Assembly (NCBI GenBank): GCA_033857955.1
Contig: JAWVCW010000038.1
Span: forward strand, 109,956-173,955
DNA length: 64,000 bases
DNA from: Gaiellasilicea sp033857955
Lineage (GTDB): Bacteria; Actinomycetota; Thermoleophilia; Gaiellales; Gaiellaceae
Direction of reading: 5' to 3'
Shown: positions 1 through 8,973 of the stretch, in pieces
Layout of the letters: each line of letters begins with the position of its first letter
Numbering within the stretch: the stretch's first letter is position 1
The notes under the pieces: model-generated
Told to the model about the DNA's origin: nothing
The model's input: only the letters and a program-made list of their open reading frames with translations
Databases searched by the model: none
Made by a program: the position numbers and the translations under genes

Positions 1-334
1 GGATCCACTGGACCGAGAACAGCGGCGCGCCGCCCTTCGACCTCGTCCCGGGCACCGAAGAGGAGCGGCCGGCCGACCTCGTCCTGCTCGCGATGGGCTT
101 CGTCGGCCCGGAGCCGCGGGTGCTCGAGGCGTTCGGGGTCGAGCCCGACGCGCGCGGGAACGCGCAAGCCCCCGTGTACGCGACGAGCGCCGAGGGGGTC
201 TTCGCCGCCGGAGACGCACGGCGCGGGCAATCGCTGATCGTCTGGGCGATCGCCGAGGGCCGCCGCTGCGCGACCGCCGTCGATCGCTGGCTCGACCCGA
301 GCGGAGTGGCGATTCAGAAGAAGGAGGCGGCCGC

Positions 335-338
<4 letters not shown>
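1..338 (+). CDS. gltD: Glutamate synthase small subunit, C-terminal fragment
   Basis: The frame is open from base 3 and the gene is cut by the left edge of the window, so only about 111 C-terminal residues are present. They contain LVLLAMGFVGPE, VYATSAEGVFAAGDARRGQSL and IAEGRRCA, the FAD/NAD(P)-binding end typical of the GltD family (NADPH-dependent glutamate synthase beta chain, or the related pyridine-nucleotide oxidoreductases). GltD passes electrons from NADPH to the GltB subunit for glutamate synthesis in the cytoplasm. The stop codon overlaps the GTG start of the malic enzyme (GTGA), so the two are probably translated together. A gltB gene would be expected just outside the window. The family call is firm; the exact subunit identity rests on the fragment only. 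Confidence 0.82.
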
Positions 339-1755
<1,417 letters not shown>

Positions 1756-1759
<4 letters not shown>

Positions 1760-2949
1760 ACCGCAGCCCGCGTTGCCAGCTCAGGCAGCGCCCGGCGGAT
1801 CCCGCGCACGGCCTGGGCGATCCGCTGCTCGTTCTCGACCAGCGCGAAGCGGACGAATCCCTCGCCGCCGGGCCCGAAGCCGAGACCGGGGCTGACGGAG
1901 ACGTGCGCCTCCCGCGTCAGCTTGACGGCGAACTCCAGCGAGCCGAGCTCACGGTAGGGCTCCGGGATCGGCGCCCAGACGAACATCGTCCCGAGCGGGC
2001 GCTCGACGTGCCAGCCGATGCGCGCGAGCCCGTCGCAGAGGACGTTGCGGCGCCTGCGGTAGATCTCGCACGCCTCGGCGGGATAGTCGCGTGCCTCGTT
2101 CAGCGCGACGATCGAGGCGATCTGGATCGGCTGGAAGGTCCCGTAGTCGAGATAGGACTTGAGCCGCGCCAGGGCCGCGAGCGCCGGTGCGTTGCCGAGC
2201 GCGAAGCCGACGCGCCAGCCGGCCATCGAGAAGGACTTCGTCAGCGAATAGGTCTCGACCGCGACGTCGGCGGCACCGGGCACCTGGAGGATCGAGGGCG
2301 GCTGGTAGCCGTCGAACGAGACGTCGGCGTAGGCGAAGTCGTGCACGACGAGCGCCTCGTTCTCGCGAGCCAGCCCCACGAGCCGCTCCATGAAGCCGAG
2401 GTCGACCACGCGCGTCGTCGGGTTGTGCGGGAACGACACGATCAGTGCACGCGGGCGGGGACGGGCACGGGCGAAGGCATCGGCGAGCTGGTCGTAGAGC
2501 TCGTCGTTGCTGCCACCCAGCTCGACCTGGATCACGCTCGCGCCCGCCAGGATCGGCGCGAAGAGGTGGATCGGATAGGCCGGCGCGGGCACGACCGCGG
2601 TGTCGCCCGGTTCGACGAGGACCCACATCAGGTGCGCGAGCCCTTCCTTCGCGCCGATCGTCGCGACGGCCTGTGTCTCAGGATCGAGCTCGACGCCGAA
2701 GCGCTCCCGGTACAGGTCGCAGATCGCGCTTCGCAGCTTCGGAATGCCGCGACTCGTCGAGTAGCGGTGGTTGTGCGGCTTGGCGGCCGCCTCGGCCAGC
2801 TTCTCGACCGCGACGGCGGGCGACGGGAGGTCAGGATTGCCGAAGCCGAGGTCGATCACGTCGTGTCCAGCGCGACGCAGCTCCAGCTTCAACTGCTCGG
2901 TCACCGCGAAGACGTACGGCGGGAGCGACGGAACACGGCGAAAGTCCAT
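1756..2949 (-). CDS. alaC: Alanine transaminase (AlaC-type class I aminotransferase)
   Basis: This 397-residue fold-type I PLP aminotransferase looks closest to E. coli AlaC, which makes alanine from pyruvate and glutamate. Family marks include LPPYVFAVTEQLK at the N-terminus, GNPDLPSP, YSTSRGIPKLR, GAKEGLAHLM, the PLP aspartate in VVHDFAYAD, and the Schiff-base lysine in SLTKSFSMAGWRVGF near residue 237. The length matches the family. The ATG at 2949 lies 8 nt after a TACAGT -10 box on the minus strand (2958-2963), so a leaderless transcript is plausible. It is divergent from leuC, with a gap of under 50 bp. Substrate choice among pyruvate, 2-oxobutyrate and related keto acids is inferred from similarity. 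Confidence 0.85.
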
Positions 2950-2957
2950 CGGTCGTC

Positions 2958-2988
2958 ACTGTATTTGGTACACCGGCTTGGCTAGCAT
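2958..2988. promoter_or_regulatory. Divergent -10 elements between alaC and leuC
   Basis: On the minus strand TACAGT (2958-2963) sits 8 nt before the alaC ATG. On the plus strand TAGCAT (2983-2988) sits 7 nt before the leuC ATG at 2996. Both spacings fit leaderless transcription, and neither gene has a clear AGGAGG. No good -35 hexamer is visible at 16-18 nt, so this is a tentative call. Confidence 0.35.
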
Positions 2989-2995
2989 GAGTCGA

Positions 2996-4399
2996 ATGGC
3001 GCAGACGCTGTTCGAGCGGGTGTGGGACAGGCATCTCGTGGCCGAGCCCGAGGGGGAGCCGGCCATCCTCTTCGTCGACCTGCACCTGATACACGAGGTC
3101 ACCTCACCCCAGGCGTTCGATGGCCTGCGGCTGGCCGGCAGGTCTGTCCGGCGACCGGATCTGTCGGTCGCGACGATGGATCACAACGTCCCGACCGAGG
3201 AAGGCCCGGTTACCGATCCGCTCGCCAAGGCGCAGCTGGATGCGCTGCGTCGCAACTGCGAGGAGTTCGGCGTCCCGCTCTTCGCGACCGGAAGCGGCCG
3301 CGAGGGGATCGTCCACGTGATCGGCCCGGAGCTCGGGTTGACGCAGCCGGGGATGACGATCGTCTGCGGGGACAGCCACACCTCCACGCACGGCGCGTTC
3401 GGCGCGCTCGCCTTCGGCGTCGGCACGTCTGAGGTCGAGCACGTGCTCGCGACGCAGTGCCTGCCCCAGAGACGGCCGCGTTCGATGCGCGTCCGTTTCG
3501 ACGGCGAGCTACCCGCGAGCGTGACGGCGAAGGACATGATCCTCGGCGCGATCGGCAGGCTCGGCGTCGCCGGCGGCGTCGGGTACGTGCTCGAGTACAC
3601 GGGCGAGGCGATCCGCGGCCTGTCGATGGAGAACCGGATGACGATCTGCAACATGTCGATCGAGGCCGGGGCACGGGCGGGGATGATCGCGCCCGACGAC
3701 ACGACGTTCGCCTATCTCGAAGGCCGGCCCGCAGCGCCGACCGGCGCCGCCTGGGAGCAGGCGCTGGACAGCTGGCGCACCCTTGCGTCCGATCCTGATG
3801 CCACCTACGACAGCGAGTTCGCGATCGACCTCGCCGAGCTCGCTCCGCAGGTCACGTGGGGCACGAATCCGGAAATGGTGGTCTCCGTCACGGACCGCGT
3901 GCCGGATCCCACCGCCTACGCCGATCCCGACAAGCGGCTGGCGGCCGAGCGGGCGCTGACCTACATGGGTCTCGAGCCCGGCACGGCAATGCAGGACATC
4001 GCGGTCGACCGAGTCTTCATCGGCTCCTGCACGAACGCGCGGATCGAAGACCTGCGTGCCGCGGCGTCCGTGGTCGCAGGAAAGCACGTCCATCCAAGCG
4101 TCCGGGCCCTCGTCGTGCCCGGCTCGGCGACGATCAAGAGGCTCGCCGAGGAGGAGGGGCTCGACCGGATCTTCGTCGACGCCGGCTTCGAGTGGCGCCG
4201 GGCGGGATGCTCGATGTGCCTCGGCATGAATCCCGACGTGCTCGCTGACGGCGAGCGCTGCGCGTCGACCTCGAACCGCAACTTCGAGGGCCGGCAGGGA
4301 CGCGGCGGCCGCACCCACCTGGTCAGCCCGCAACTCGCGGCGGCGACGGCGATTGCCGGCCACTTCGTCGACCCGCGCGAGCTGGCGACCACGGCATGA
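2996..4399 (+). CDS. leuC: 3-isopropylmalate dehydratase large subunit
   Basis: LeuC, with LeuD, isomerises 2-isopropylmalate to 3-isopropylmalate in leucine synthesis and carries a [4Fe-4S] cluster. The three cluster cysteines are visible in FIGSCTNAR (near residue 345) and CSMCLGMN (near 405 and 408). IVCGDSHTSTHGAFG and TSNRNFEGRQG are also present. I chose the ATG at 2996 because MAQTLFERVWDRHLV aligns with the usual LeuC start (MAKTLYEKLFDAHVV in E. coli), giving 467 residues, the usual length. Another ATG lies 9 nt upstream at 2987. The stop overlaps the leuD start (ATGA), as expected for a two-subunit enzyme made in equal amounts. Confidence 0.96.
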   Translation: MAQTLFERVWDRHLVAEPEGEPAILFVDLHLIHEVTSPQAFDGLRLAGRSVRRPDLSVATMDHNVPTEEGPVTDPLAKAQLDALRRNCEEFGVPLFATGSGREGIVHVIGPELGLTQPGMTIVCGDSHTSTHGAFGALAFGVGTSEVEHVLATQCLPQRRPRSMRVRFDGELPASVTAKDMILGAIGRLGVAGGVGYVLEYTGEAIRGLSMENRMTICNMSIEAGARAGMIAPDDTTFAYLEGRPAAPTGAAWEQALDSWRTLASDPDATYDSEFAIDLAELAPQVTWGTNPEMVVSVTDRVPDPTAYADPDKRLAAERALTYMGLEPGTAMQDIAVDRVFIGSCTNARIEDLRAAASVVAGKHVHPSVRALVVPGSATIKRLAEEEGLDRIFVDAGFEWRRAGCSMCLGMNPDVLADGERCASTSNRNFEGRQGRGGRTHLVSPQLAAATAIAGHFVDPRELATTA

Positions 4400-5016
4400 A
4401 GCCCTTTCGCCGCGTGAGCGGTCCCGTCGCCGTGCTCGACCGCACCGACGTCGACACGGATCAGATCATCCCCAAGCAATTTTTGAAGCGGATCGAGCGC
4501 ACCGGCTTCGGCCAGTTCCTCTTCTTCGACTGGCGCCTCGACGCGGCGGGCCGGCCCCGGCCGGATTTCGAGCTGAACGATCCTGACTGTGCCGGGGCGA
4601 AGATCCTGCTCGCCGGCGCGAACTTCGGCTGCGGCTCGTCCCGGGAGCACGCTGCCTGGGCACTCCAGGACTACGGGTTCGAGGTCGTGATCGCGCCCTC
4701 GTTCGGCGACATCTTCGCCACGAACTGCCTCAAGATCGGGCTCGTCACGATCGTCCTCTCGCAGGCCGAGCTCCGCCGGCTGATGGACTCGATCAGTGGC
4801 GGCACGTTCGCCGAGGTCGACCTCGAGCGGCAGCTGATCGTCGATCCCGACGGCCGCGAGATCCTGTTCGATTTCGACCCGTTCCAGCGTGAGTGCCTGC
4901 TGAACGGGCTCGACGACATCGCCCGCTCGCTCACCCACGAGGACGCGCTGCTCGAATATGAGGCGTCCCACCCGTCGCGCGTGGACACAACGGCGCTCGG
5001 GGTCAGCGCAGCTTGA
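4396..5016 (+). CDS. leuD: 3-isopropylmalate dehydratase small subunit
   Basis: LeuD is the swivel-domain subunit of isopropylmalate isomerase. The 206-residue product contains DVDTDQIIPKQFLKRI, the substrate-binding loop FGCGSSREHA near residue 75, and the IAPSFGDIFATNC region typical of the family. It is translationally coupled to leuC through a 4-nt overlap. Its 3' end runs convergently into a small zinc-protein ORF on the other strand (overlap 5003-5016). Together with leuB on the opposite strand and the two leuA genes elsewhere in the window, the full leucine-specific branch is present. Confidence 0.96.
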   Translation: MKPFRRVSGPVAVLDRTDVDTDQIIPKQFLKRIERTGFGQFLFFDWRLDAAGRPRPDFELNDPDCAGAKILLAGANFGCGSSREHAAWALQDYGFEVVIAPSFGDIFATNCLKIGLVTIVLSQAELRRLMDSISGGTFAEVDLERQLIVDPDGREILFDFDPFQRECLLNGLDDIARSLTHEDALLEYEASHPSRVDTTALGVSAA

Positions 5017-5176
5017 GCGGAGCGAGACCGCCGCAGGTTGCGCACTCGCTGCTGATCGCCCACTTGCCGCGCGCCTGGGTGCGGAGCAGTGGCTTGTCGC
5101 AGCGGCAGAGACGGTCTGCGGCGGGCATCTCGGACGCCGGCCGCTGCTGGGTGTCCGCAGAAGCGGCCGGCGTCAT
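5003..5176 (-). CDS. Small putative zinc-ribbon protein coupled to leuB
   Basis: This 57-residue ORF starts at an ATG whose first bases overlap the leuB stop (ATGA at 5173-5176), so it would be translated by ribosomes leaving leuB. It carries a Cys-X-Cys pair (CRCDKP, residues 24 and 26) and a Cys-X2-Cys pair (CATCGG, residues 45 and 48), a spacing suited to one zinc ion. The N-terminal 20 residues are low complexity. I do not recognise a named family. The coupling and the ordered cysteines argue that it is real; the overlap with the leuD 3' end and its short length argue for caution. Homologues in the same position in related genomes would settle it. Confidence 0.5.
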   Translation of the reverse strand: MTPAASADTQQRPASEMPAADRLCRCDKPLLRTQARGKWAISSECATCGGLAPLKLR

Positions 5177-6183
5177 TGCGCCGTCGAGAGGTCGGCGCGG
5201 ACGGTCTCCAGCTGCTTGAGCACGTGCTCGGCGAACTCCGCCGTCGTCGCGGTCCCGCCTGCGTCGGGCGTCGGCGACTTGGCCAGTGCGTGATCGACGG
5301 CGCGCTCGAGTGACGCCGCCAGCTGCGGCTCCGAGGCAGCATGCCTGAGGAAGAGCGCGACCGAACGGAGCATGCCTGCCGGATTGGCGATTCCGCGGCC
5401 CGCGATATCGGGAGCGGAACCGTGCACCGGTTCGAAGATGCCGGGCCGGCCGTCGCCGAGGCTCGCGGATGGAGCGATTCCGAGGCCGCCACACACCCCG
5501 GCCGCGACGTCGGAGAGGATGTCGCCGAAGGTGTTCTCGGTCAGGATCACGTCGAACCGCTCGGGGTGCTGGACAAGCTGCAGCCCCGCGGTGTCGACGA
5601 GCATGTGCTCGAGCTCGATGTCCGGATAGTCCGCCGCGACGCGCGTCACCGTCTCGCGCCAGAGCCGGGACGTCTCGAGCACGTTCACCTTGTCCACGGA
5701 GGTGAGGTGCGACCGCCGCGCTCCGGCGATCTCGAACGCGCGCCGGGCAATTCGCTCGATCGCCTGCGGGGTGTAGGTGCAGGTGTCGTAGGCCGAGCCG
5801 TCGGGGAGCCGGCCGCTGGCGCCGTAGTAGAGGCCGCCGACGAGCTCGCGGACGATCAGCAGGTCGATGCCGGGACGCGTCGCGGGACGCAGGTTCGCGT
5901 AGACGTCGAGAGCGTGGCGGAGGGCGATCAAGCCCTGCTCCGGCCGCACCGGCGCACCCTCGAGCTCGCGGAGGCCGACCGCGCCGAGGATGACGGCGTC
6001 GGCGGCCTTACACGCCGCGAGCGTTCGCTCCGGCAGCGGTGTCCCCTCTTCGAGGATCGCATGCCCGCCGAAGCTGTGAGTCTCGAGCTCGAGCTCGAGC
6101 GGGAGGGCGCGAAGGACCTCGATCGCGACCGCAGTCACTTCCGGGCCGATTCCGTCCCCGGGCAAGCACGCAATCCGAAGCAT
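5173..6183 (-). CDS. leuB: 3-isopropylmalate dehydrogenase
   Basis: LeuB oxidatively decarboxylates 3-isopropylmalate with NAD+ in leucine synthesis. The 336-residue protein has every landmark: LPGDGIGPEV at the N-terminus, LDVYANLRPA with the substrate arginines, ELVGGLYYG with the catalytic tyrosine, SVDKVNVLE with the catalytic lysine, LVDTAGLQLV, ILTENTFGDILSD with the metal aspartates, and EPVHGSAPDIAG for NAD. This is the functional copy; the second LeuB-like gene at 19002-19916 lacks most of these motifs. The gene lies downstream of the thrC-like gene on the same strand. A structured 130-nt leader and an upstream TACACT box suggest its own promoter. Confidence 0.95.
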   Translation of the reverse strand: MLRIACLPGDGIGPEVTAVAIEVLRALPLELELETHSFGGHAILEEGTPLPERTLAACKAADAVILGAVGLRELEGAPVRPEQGLIALRHALDVYANLRPATRPGIDLLIVRELVGGLYYGASGRLPDGSAYDTCTYTPQAIERIARRAFEIAGARRSHLTSVDKVNVLETSRLWRETVTRVAADYPDIELEHMLVDTAGLQLVQHPERFDVILTENTFGDILSDVAAGVCGGLGIAPSASLGDGRPGIFEPVHGSAPDIAGRGIANPAGMLRSVALFLRHAASEPQLAASLERAVDHALAKSPTPDAGGTATTAEFAEHVLKQLETVRADLSTAQ

Positions 6184-6201
6184 CAGCGACCTTGAAGGGC
6201 G

Positions 6202-6242
6202 CTCGGGGCGACGGCAGGTGCGGCTGATGCCGCCGCCCCGAG
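6202..6242 (-). promoter_or_regulatory. Stable hairpin in the leuB leader
   Basis: A 9-bp perfect inverted repeat (CTCGGGGCG at 6202-6210 with CGCCCCGAG at 6234-6242) encloses a second one, GCGGC-TGAT-GCCGC (6220-6233). It lies 19 nt before the leuB start codon and is not followed by a T-run. It could terminate thrC-like transcripts or control leuB translation. I see no Leu-rich leader ORF here. Confidence 0.4.
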
Positions 6243-6317
6243 CTGGGTGCGACTACTCGGGGGAGAGGGGATGTGCACCGTCCCGCGAGCGTACCGTTTG
6301 CAGTGTAGAAAGTAAAG

Positions 6318-7538
6318 TTATACGGCGACCCCGAGCTGCTGGAGCAACGCATCGGCGTCCGCCTCGATTTCGATCGAGGCAACCTGGTCGGCCACCGGGC
6401 CGGGCGTCTTCAGGCCGTCGCCGGTAACGCAGAGGACCACGCAGTCGTCGGCGGTAACGGTTCCCTGGCCGATTGCCTGGCGGAGCGCGCCCAGGCAGAT
6501 TCCGGCGGCCGCCTCGCCGAAGACGCCGGAATTCTCGGCCAGCAGCACCATGTTCGGGCCGATCTCGTCCTCGGGCACCGAGTGAATCGAGCCACCGGAC
6601 GCCCGTACGGCGGCGAGCGCGTGGTCGCCGTCGGCCGGGTTGCCGATCGCGAGTGAGCTGGCGGCGGTCTGTGGACGGATCGGCGTGACCGGCCGCTCCT
6701 CGCGGTAGGCGGCTGCGACCGGCTCGCATCCTTGCGCCTGCGCGCCGACGAGCCGGGGCTGCGCTCCCTCGACGAGACCGAGGTCGATGAACTCGCCGAA
6801 GCCGCGTCCGATCTTCGAGAGCAACGCGCCGGACGCAACCGGGCAGACGACCGCATCGGGCAACCGCCAGCCCAGCTGCTCGGCGATCTCGAAGGCAAGC
6901 GTCTTGGATCCCTCGGCGTAGTAGGAGCGCAGGTTCACGTTCACGAACGCCCAGGGCAGCTCGAACGAGAGCTCGACCGTCAACCGGCTGCAGTCGTCAT
7001 ACGTCCCGAGGACCTCGTAGATGGTCGCGCCGTACACCGCCGTGGGCAGGAGCTTCTCGCGCTCCAGGCCGGCCGGGCAGAACACCGCGGCGTCGAGCCC
7101 TTCGACCGCGGCCCGTGCCGCGACCGCGGCCGCGAGGTTCCCGGTCGAGGAGCACGCCAGTGTCCGGAGCCCGAGCTCCTGGGCCTTCGCGCACGCTACC
7201 GCCACGACGCGGTCCTTGAAGGAGTGCGTGGGGTTCGCCGTGTCCAGCTTGAGAAAGAGCTCGCGCAGGCCGAGCGCCTCGGCGAGCCGAGGCGCCTCGA
7301 CGAGCGGAGTCAGGCCCGGCGGGAGCCGAGGCTCGGACGGGGTCTCCACCGGCAGGAGCGCTCCGTAGCGCCAGAGAGACGGGGGGCCGGACGCGATCGC
7401 CTCGCGAGTCAGGCGAGGGCGGAGCTCGTCGAGGTCGTAGACAGGCTCGAGCGGACCCCAGCACTTCTGGCAGGCGCCGACCCCGTCGAGGCCGACTTCG
7501 TGACCGCAGCTGCGGCAGCGGAGGCTGATGGCGGGCAT
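6318..7538 (-). CDS. Threonine synthase-like PLP enzyme under SAM riboswitch control
   Basis: The 406-residue protein is a fold-type II PLP enzyme of the ThrC family. It has an N-terminal zinc ribbon (C8, C11, C23, C26) and the PLP lysine K108 in NPTHSFKDR, followed by SSTGNLAAAVAARAA and CPVASGALLSKI. ThrC normally converts O-phosphohomoserine to threonine. This copy sits outside the hom-thrC-thrB operon and has an S-box riboswitch in its leader. SAM control is a hallmark of methionine and sulfur genes, so a role in homocysteine synthesis from O-phosphohomoserine is an attractive inference. The ATG at 7538 follows a good RBS (AAGGAGAG). It resembles the gene at 21825 more than the canonical thrC at 13476. 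Confidence 0.88.
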   Translation of the reverse strand: MPAISLRCRSCGHEVGLDGVGACQKCWGPLEPVYDLDELRPRLTREAIASGPPSLWRYGALLPVETPSEPRLPPGLTPLVEAPRLAEALGLRELFLKLDTANPTHSFKDRVVAVACAKAQELGLRTLACSSTGNLAAAVAARAAVEGLDAAVFCPAGLEREKLLPTAVYGATIYEVLGTYDDCSRLTVELSFELPWAFVNVNLRSYYAEGSKTLAFEIAEQLGWRLPDAVVCPVASGALLSKIGRGFGEFIDLGLVEGAQPRLVGAQAQGCEPVAAAYREERPVTPIRPQTAASSLAIGNPADGDHALAAVRASGGSIHSVPEDEIGPNMVLLAENSGVFGEAAAGICLGALRQAIGQGTVTADDCVVLCVTGDGLKTPGPVADQVASIEIEADADALLQQLGVAV

Positions 7539-7560
7539 TGATTCTCTCCTTCGTCTCGTC

Positions 7561-7667
7561 GCTCTACATCGATCCGAGCTGGCTGCTCGGCCGGTTGGCA
7601 CCTTGCGCGGAGGCAGGTTGCCGAGGCGTCGTCGGGCCGGATCCCTCGACCTCTCTTGATGCGGAGC
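7561..7667 (-). promoter_or_regulatory. SAM-I (S-box) riboswitch aptamer
   Basis: Read on the minus strand, this 107-nt stretch matches the S-box consensus in order: ATCAAGAGAGG, GAGGGA, GGCCCGACGA, CGGCAACC, AAGGTGCCAAC, then a GC-rich P4 and the closing strand. P1 forms between GCTCCGCATC (7658-7667) and GATGTAGAGC (7561-7570), with nine of ten positions paired including a G-U wobble. The aptamer ends 22 nt before the ATG of the thrC-like gene, with the Shine-Dalgarno (about 7541-7549) directly after P1, so translation control is likely. S-boxes bind S-adenosylmethionine and turn off methionine-related genes. Confidence 0.93.
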
Positions 7668-7699
7668 GGGACCCCTCCCGCCCTCTTTGTGCTGTTCGG

Positions 7700-7717
7700 A
7701 GTGTACAAAGTAAAGCA
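7700..7717. promoter_or_regulatory. Promoter/motif region between the S-box leader and proA
   Basis: On the minus strand CTTTACTTTGTACACT contains a TACACT -10 box (7700-7705) about 30 nt before the S-box. On the plus strand the same DNA reads GTGTACAAAGTAAAG and ends 4 nt before the proA ATG. A near-identical motif lies upstream of leuB (about 6303-6318) and related ones near 21275 and 23460, so it may be an operator or a shared promoter type. Confidence 0.4.
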
Positions 7718-7719
7718 CG

Positions 7720-8973
7720 ATGCGGGAACTCGTCGAGCAGGAGGCGATCGCGGCCGCAGCAGCGATGCCGTCGCTCAACGACGCGGCAGTCGGGCCGGCT
7801 CTTCGCCGCGCGGCCCGGTTGCTCGAGGAGCGGGCTCCAGAGGTGCTTGCCGCGAACGCGCGAGATGTGGCAGCCGCGGCCGGGACGCTCGACGAGGGTG
7901 CGCTCGACAGGCTCCGCCTGGACGAGTCGCGCGTCGCGGCGCTCGCGCGCCAGCTCGAGGCGACTGCGGTGCTCGAGCCCCTGGAGCGGGAGATCTCGAG
8001 CCGGACGCTGGCGAACCGGCTGCAGGTGCGCGAGCTGCGCATTCCGGTCGGGACGATCGGGGCGAACTTCGAGGCGAGGCCCGGGGTGGCGCTCGACATT
8101 GCGGCGCAGGTTCTGAAGAGCCTGAACGCGATCGTCCTCCGCACGGGCGGCGCGGCGCTCGCGACGGTCGAGACGCTGGTCGACCAGGTGCTGCGACCGG
8201 CGCTCGAGGCAGAGGGCATCGGCGCCGGTGCGGTGGGGCTCGTGCGCTCGGCCGAGCGTGCCGGAGCCGAGGCGCTCGTCTCGGTCCCTCGCTGGATTCC
8301 GCTCGTGATCCTGCGTGGCAGCGGTGTCTCGACTGCGGCGCTCGCTCGCCTCGCGGCCGACAACGGCGTTCGCACGCTGGCGCACGCCGAGGGCGGCGGC
8401 GTCCTCTACGTCCACGGCTCCGCCCGAGCCGATCGCGTGACGGCGATCGTCGACACCAGCCTGGACCGGCTCGGCGTCTGCAACCGGCTCAACCTCGCGC
8501 TCGTCGATCGCGCAGCCGCCGGCCTGGCCGCCGAGCTCGTGGCGGCGTGCGAGGGACGCGGGGTGGAGGTGGTCGGGACACCCCGTGCAGCAGCAGTCGT
8601 GGCCGTCGGGCAACTGGAGGAGCCCATTGGCCACGAATGGGCGAGCGATCCGGAGCGGGTCGCGACCGTGACGCTCGACATCGTCGACGACCTGGGCGAG
8701 GCGGTGCGGATTGCGAACACCGAGACCTCGGCGCTCGCAGCCGGCATCGTCGCGGAGGACATCGGTGCGGTCGAGAGTTTCTTCTCGCTCTATCGCGGCA
8801 CCTCTGCCTTCTGGCACGCGAGCACGCGGTACACCGACGGCTTCGAGCTGACCGGCTCTCCCGAGACGGGGATCAATGTGGACTGGGCTCCTGGCCCGCG
8901 GGGGCCCGTGACCTACCGCGACCTCTGGCTGCGTCAGTACCGCGTCGTCGGCGACGCGACCCAGCATCGATGA
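7720..8973 (+). CDS. proA: Glutamate-5-semialdehyde dehydrogenase (gamma-glutamyl phosphate reductase)
   Basis: ProA reduces gamma-glutamyl phosphate with NADPH to glutamate-5-semialdehyde in proline synthesis. The 417-residue protein has the family signature IPVGTIGANFEARPGV, LRTGGAAL, the active-site cysteine in LGVCNRLNLALV, and HEWASD followed by NTETSALAAGIV at the C-terminal side. The ATG at 7720 lacks an evident Shine-Dalgarno, so a leaderless start is likely. The stop overlaps the proB start (ATGA). Here proA precedes proB, the reverse of the common proB-proA order, but the pair remains coupled. The gene is divergent from the SAM-regulated thrC-like gene. Confidence 0.95.
   Translation: MRELVEQEAIAAAAAMPSLNDAAVGPALRRAARLLEERAPEVLAANARDVAAAAGTLDEGALDRLRLDESRVAALARQLEATAVLEPLEREISSRTLANRLQVRELRIPVGTIGANFEARPGVALDIAAQVLKSLNAIVLRTGGAALATVETLVDQVLRPALEAEGIGAGAVGLVRSAERAGAEALVSVPRWIPLVILRGSGVSTAALARLAADNGVRTLAHAEGGGVLYVHGSARADRVTAIVDTSLDRLGVCNRLNLALVDRAAAGLAAELVAACEGRGVEVVGTPRAAAVVAVGQLEEPIGHEWASDPERVATVTLDIVDDLGEAVRIANTETSALAAGIVAEDIGAVESFFSLYRGTSAFWHASTRYTDGFELTGSPETGINVDWAPGPRGPVTYRDLWLRQYRVVGDATQHR

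Noticed and set aside
1..6. The window begins with GGATCC, a BamHI site.
   Set aside because: It could mark a cloned insert end, but one six-base match at the edge can be chance and nothing else looks like vector.
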